Assembly (NCBI GenBank): GCA_964618175.1
Contig: CAZTZX010000045.1
Location: 1-15,994, forward strand
Direction of reading: 5' to 3'
Length of the DNA: 15,994 bases
From: DTU018 sp964618175
GTDB taxonomy: Bacteria > Bacillota > Syntrophomonadia > Syntrophomonadales > Syntrophomonadaceae
A program made the translations under genes and the position numbers. Below, piece by piece: positions 13,982 through 15,994 of the stretch. The first letter of the stretch is position 1. The number at the start of each line of letters is the position of its first letter. Under the pieces are notes generated by a model, which was not told the DNA's origin, did not search any database, and saw nothing but the letters and a program-made list of their open reading frames with translations.

Positions 13982-14347
13982 ATGCGAATCCATCATGTAG
14001 GAATATCTGTGCCAGATGTTGAAAAAGCGCTCGACTTCTATACCAGAGTGTTGGGATTCCGGCAGGAGGAAACTATCAACCTGGGCGGGGTCAATTATTA
14101 CTTTGTGGGTGATGGTAACATCAGTATTGAAATCGAGCCGTCCCACACACCGGGCAGCCATCCTCATGATAATGGAATTGGACACATTGCGCTGGCTGTA
14201 GATGATCTGGAAGTTTTGGCAGAAAGGCTGCGCCAGGAGAAGATAACCTTCCTGGTTCCCCCATCCCAGTTTAGACCTGACCGTAAGATCGCATTTATTG
14301 AGGATCCCCAAGGCATTCGTCTGCAGCTGATACAATTCCTGGAATAA
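13982..14347 (+). CDS. VOC / glyoxalase-fold protein
   Basis: A 121-residue protein with the two beta-alpha-beta-beta-beta repeats of the vicinal oxygen chelate superfamily, similar in length to methylmalonyl-CoA epimerase and glyoxalase I-like proteins. The first repeat starts at IHHVGISVPDVEKALDFYTRVLGF, the second at GIGHIALAVDDLEVLAERL. Likely metal ligands are His5, a Glu of ISIEIE (50 or 52) and His68. At the fourth position, where IELIQ is usual, the sequence has LQLIQ, so Gln115 replaces Glu. Gln can bind metal in some glyoxalases, so this is a variant rather than a loss. The RBS CAGGAGG is about 8 nt before the ATG. Substrate unknown; the link to sulfur metabolism is by position only. 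Confidence 0.8.
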   Translation: MRIHHVGISVPDVEKALDFYTRVLGFRQEETINLGGVNYYFVGDGNISIEIEPSHTPGSHPHDNGIGHIALAVDDLEVLAERLRQEKITFLVPPSQFRPDRKIAFIEDPQGIRLQLIQFLE

Positions 14348-14403
14348 CTATTGTTCAGATACACCGAGCTGAACGCAAGATTAATGGGGAGGCGAAGATT
14401 TAT

Positions 14404-15915
14404 ATGAACTCAACAATCCTACTAGAACATGAACAAAAGGTGAACAACAGTCTATTCTATGTTTTTACCCTGGCATCGGTGGCTTTCTTTCTGCTAATTG
14501 TCTCGGTACTTAATGTACCGGTTGGCAGAAGTGCCAGCATTCTGCTGGGTGTAGTGGCAGCCCTGTTGGCTCGTTTACTTAGCAAAGGAAAATATAAACA
14601 CCTCCAGAAGTATCTTTACATACTGGCCATGTCGGGAATAATGACCGCAGTATTTATTATTCTCGATGAGGCCAATCGCGGGGTAGTCCTGCTCCCTTTT
14701 ATAATTCTGATTGCGGCAACCATGTATTACAATATGAGGTTGGTTGCCTTTTATGTAGCCGTAACATTAGTCTTCAATGGGCTGGGCTTCGTATTTGCTA
14801 ATCATGCCTACCTGGCCAATTATCCTTCTTCATTTTGGTTTTTCAGTTCGTTGCTTTTTGTCGTAGCTGCTATCCTAGCTATGTTTTTGGCACACAAGGC
14901 CAGTCAGCTTATCACCCTGACGGCTGCTAAGCAAGCTGAAGCTGATGAGCTTATGACCGTCTTAAGTCAGACATTAGGCAATGTATCAGACCATTCGGGC
15001 TCTACCCTAAGTATTAGCGAGGATCTCGTCACTCAAAGTAAGGGCATAACCGCTCTGATGGGCAATATATCCGACCAAACTAGTTCCATAGCCGCCGGCA
15101 TGGAGGAATTATCGGCAGCCGCCCAGCAAATCTATGCTTCCAGCGAGGAAGTTGATGCCAGGCTAAGTTCCATCCGTCTGGATGTGGAACAAGCTGGCAC
15201 TGAAGCTAAAGAGATCGACAAACGGGCTGATGAAATATTTAACCGGGCTAAGCAGTCGCGCCAGGCCACCCTGCGGTTGTATGAAAATATTCATAAAGAA
15301 GTTAATCAGGCAATTGATGATAGCCGGGCGGTAGATAAAATAGCTGGACTGGCTGGGCAGATCTCTGACCTGGCCAACCAAACCAATCTGCTGGCTTTGA
15401 ATGCTGCCATTGAAGCAGCTCGGGCCGGGGAGCATGGCCGAGGCTTTGCGGTCGTAGCCCAGGAAGTGGGCGAACTGGCTGATAAATCAGCGGTGGCAGT
15501 TCAGCATATTCAAGACATGAACCAACAGGTCAATCAGGCCATGCATCGTCTTATCGATCAGTGTAATAATTTGCTGCGCTTTGTAAGTGAGGATGTGACC
15601 AGAGATCAGAAGATACTGGAAGAAGCAGGACAAGCTTACAAAAGCGATGGTGAATCCATACAGAATTTGACTCTACTATTGCAAACTAGTGTGCTGGCCT
15701 TGGCTGAATCGACCCAGGAAATCGTTAAAAGTATTGAGTCAACCGCTATGACCATTGAACATACTTCTACTCAGTCACGGGAAATCGCGGCCGATAGTGA
15801 GCAGACCTCCCAGGGAGCTGAAACCATTGCCGCCGTAGCTCAGCAAATGCAAGAAAGTACCCGCCGATTGAATGAAATGTTGAGCGGCATACAGCTGTCA
15901 TCTGTTCCTTCTTAA
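14404..15915 (+). CDS. Methyl-accepting chemotaxis protein with six-helix membrane domain
   Basis: A 503-residue chemotaxis transducer. The N-terminal part has about six hydrophobic segments (near 17-37, 43-60, 69-87, 93-109, 112-131 and 143-165) with only short loops and no large extracellular sensor. A cytoplasmic coiled coil follows, with the highly conserved hairpin tip NQTNLLALNAAIEAARAGEH and GRGFAVVAQEVGELADKSA at about 325-363. No HAMP domain is evident. Signal sensing must be by the membrane bundle itself, for example through redox, membrane energy or a bound ligand (inference). The ATG at 14404 follows GGGGAGGCG with about 10-nt spacing. Its terminator is at 15947. It does not overlap its neighbours, so a functional tie to the dsr genes is uncertain. 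Confidence 0.92.
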   Translation: MNSTILLEHEQKVNNSLFYVFTLASVAFFLLIVSVLNVPVGRSASILLGVVAALLARLLSKGKYKHLQKYLYILAMSGIMTAVFIILDEANRGVVLLPFIILIAATMYYNMRLVAFYVAVTLVFNGLGFVFANHAYLANYPSSFWFFSSLLFVVAAILAMFLAHKASQLITLTAAKQAEADELMTVLSQTLGNVSDHSGSTLSISEDLVTQSKGITALMGNISDQTSSIAAGMEELSAAAQQIYASSEEVDARLSSIRLDVEQAGTEAKEIDKRADEIFNRAKQSRQATLRLYENIHKEVNQAIDDSRAVDKIAGLAGQISDLANQTNLLALNAAIEAARAGEHGRGFAVVAQEVGELADKSAVAVQHIQDMNQQVNQAMHRLIDQCNNLLRFVSEDVTRDQKILEEAGQAYKSDGESIQNLTLLLQTSVLALAESTQEIVKSIESTAMTIEHTSTQSREIAADSEQTSQGAETIAAVAQQMQESTRRLNEMLSGIQLSSVPS

Positions 15916-15946
15916 ATCAAACTAAAAGCTTAAACTAACACCAACG

Positions 15947-15972
15947 AACGCCCGTATTGTTACGGGCGTTTT
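15947..15972 (+). terminator. Rho-independent terminator after the chemotaxis gene
   Basis: AACGCCCGTA (15947-15956) pairs perfectly with TACGGGCGTT (15961-15970) around the loop TTGT, ending in TTTT (15969-15972). The stem is 10 bp and GC-rich, 31 nt after the stop codon. Confidence 0.88.
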
Positions 15973-15994
15973 CCAATTGCACCTCCGCCTGGAA

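Noticed and set aside
13831..14022. 63-codon forward frame in the dsrN-VOC gap running into the VOC gene
   Set aside because: No convincing ribosome-binding site, no family resemblance, and its end overlaps the real VOC start in another frame.
1..15994. tRNA or rRNA genes, CRISPR arrays, insertion sequences
   Set aside because: No spaced direct-repeat array, transposase-like protein, or rRNA-like stretch was found by reading; tRNAs were looked for only by eye.

Overview
The window carries a compact dissimilatory sulfite reduction locus. All recognised genes are on the + strand. The organism is most likely a sulfate- or sulfite-reducing Gram-positive anaerobe of the Bacillota (Desulfotomaculum / Desulfosporosinus / Desulfitobacterium type). 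This rests on strong AGGAGG ribosome-binding sites, TTG and GTG starts, moderate GC, dsrD (typical of the reductive pathway), and the lack of dsrEFH or dsrL. Genus cannot be decided from this sequence. LAYOUT. 1-494 is AT-rich DNA with no recognised gene. 495-2168 encodes a CoA-disulfide / persulfide reductase-type flavoprotein with a C-terminal rhodanese domain. 2316-5144 holds a small 2[4Fe-4S] ferredoxin, then dsrA, dsrB and dsrD. After a strong hairpin (5156-5190) comes a tightly overlapping group, 5240-10661: an RsbRD_N-domain protein, dsrM, dsrK, dsrJ, dsrO and dsrP. dsrC (10776-11093) follows with its own intrinsic terminator. A LysR-type regulator (11240-12196) with its own terminator, a CbiA/DsrN amidotransferase (12423-13820), a VOC/glyoxalase-fold protein (13982-14347) and a membrane chemotaxis transducer (14404-15915, terminator at 15947-15972) complete the window. 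HOW THE PARTS WORK TOGETHER. Sulfite is reduced on the siroheme-[4Fe-4S] centres of DsrAB, and sulfur is passed to the two C-terminal cysteines of DsrC. The DsrC trisulfide is then reduced at the membrane by DsrMKJOP: DsrK is the HdrD-like catalytic subunit, DsrM a dihaem cytochrome b, DsrJ a trihaem cytochrome c, DsrO an exported Fe-S protein and DsrP an NrfD-like quinone-interacting membrane subunit. DsrD activates DsrAB. DsrN (CbiA family) amidates sirohaem or cobyrinate. The upstream flavoprotein and ferredoxin are candidates for feeding electrons or handling persulfides. No sat, apr or qmo genes are in the window, so sulfate activation is not shown here. MOST NOTABLE POINTS. The DsrN homologue has Gly where the CbiA glutaminase domain normally has its catalytic Cys. 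DsrO lacks one expected cluster-ligating Cys. The locus couples a stress-type RsbRD_N sensor domain to dsrM by a 4-bp overlap. A flavoprotein-ferredoxin pair sits directly in front of dsrAB. I found no wholly novel system; the odd points are variations on a known pathway.
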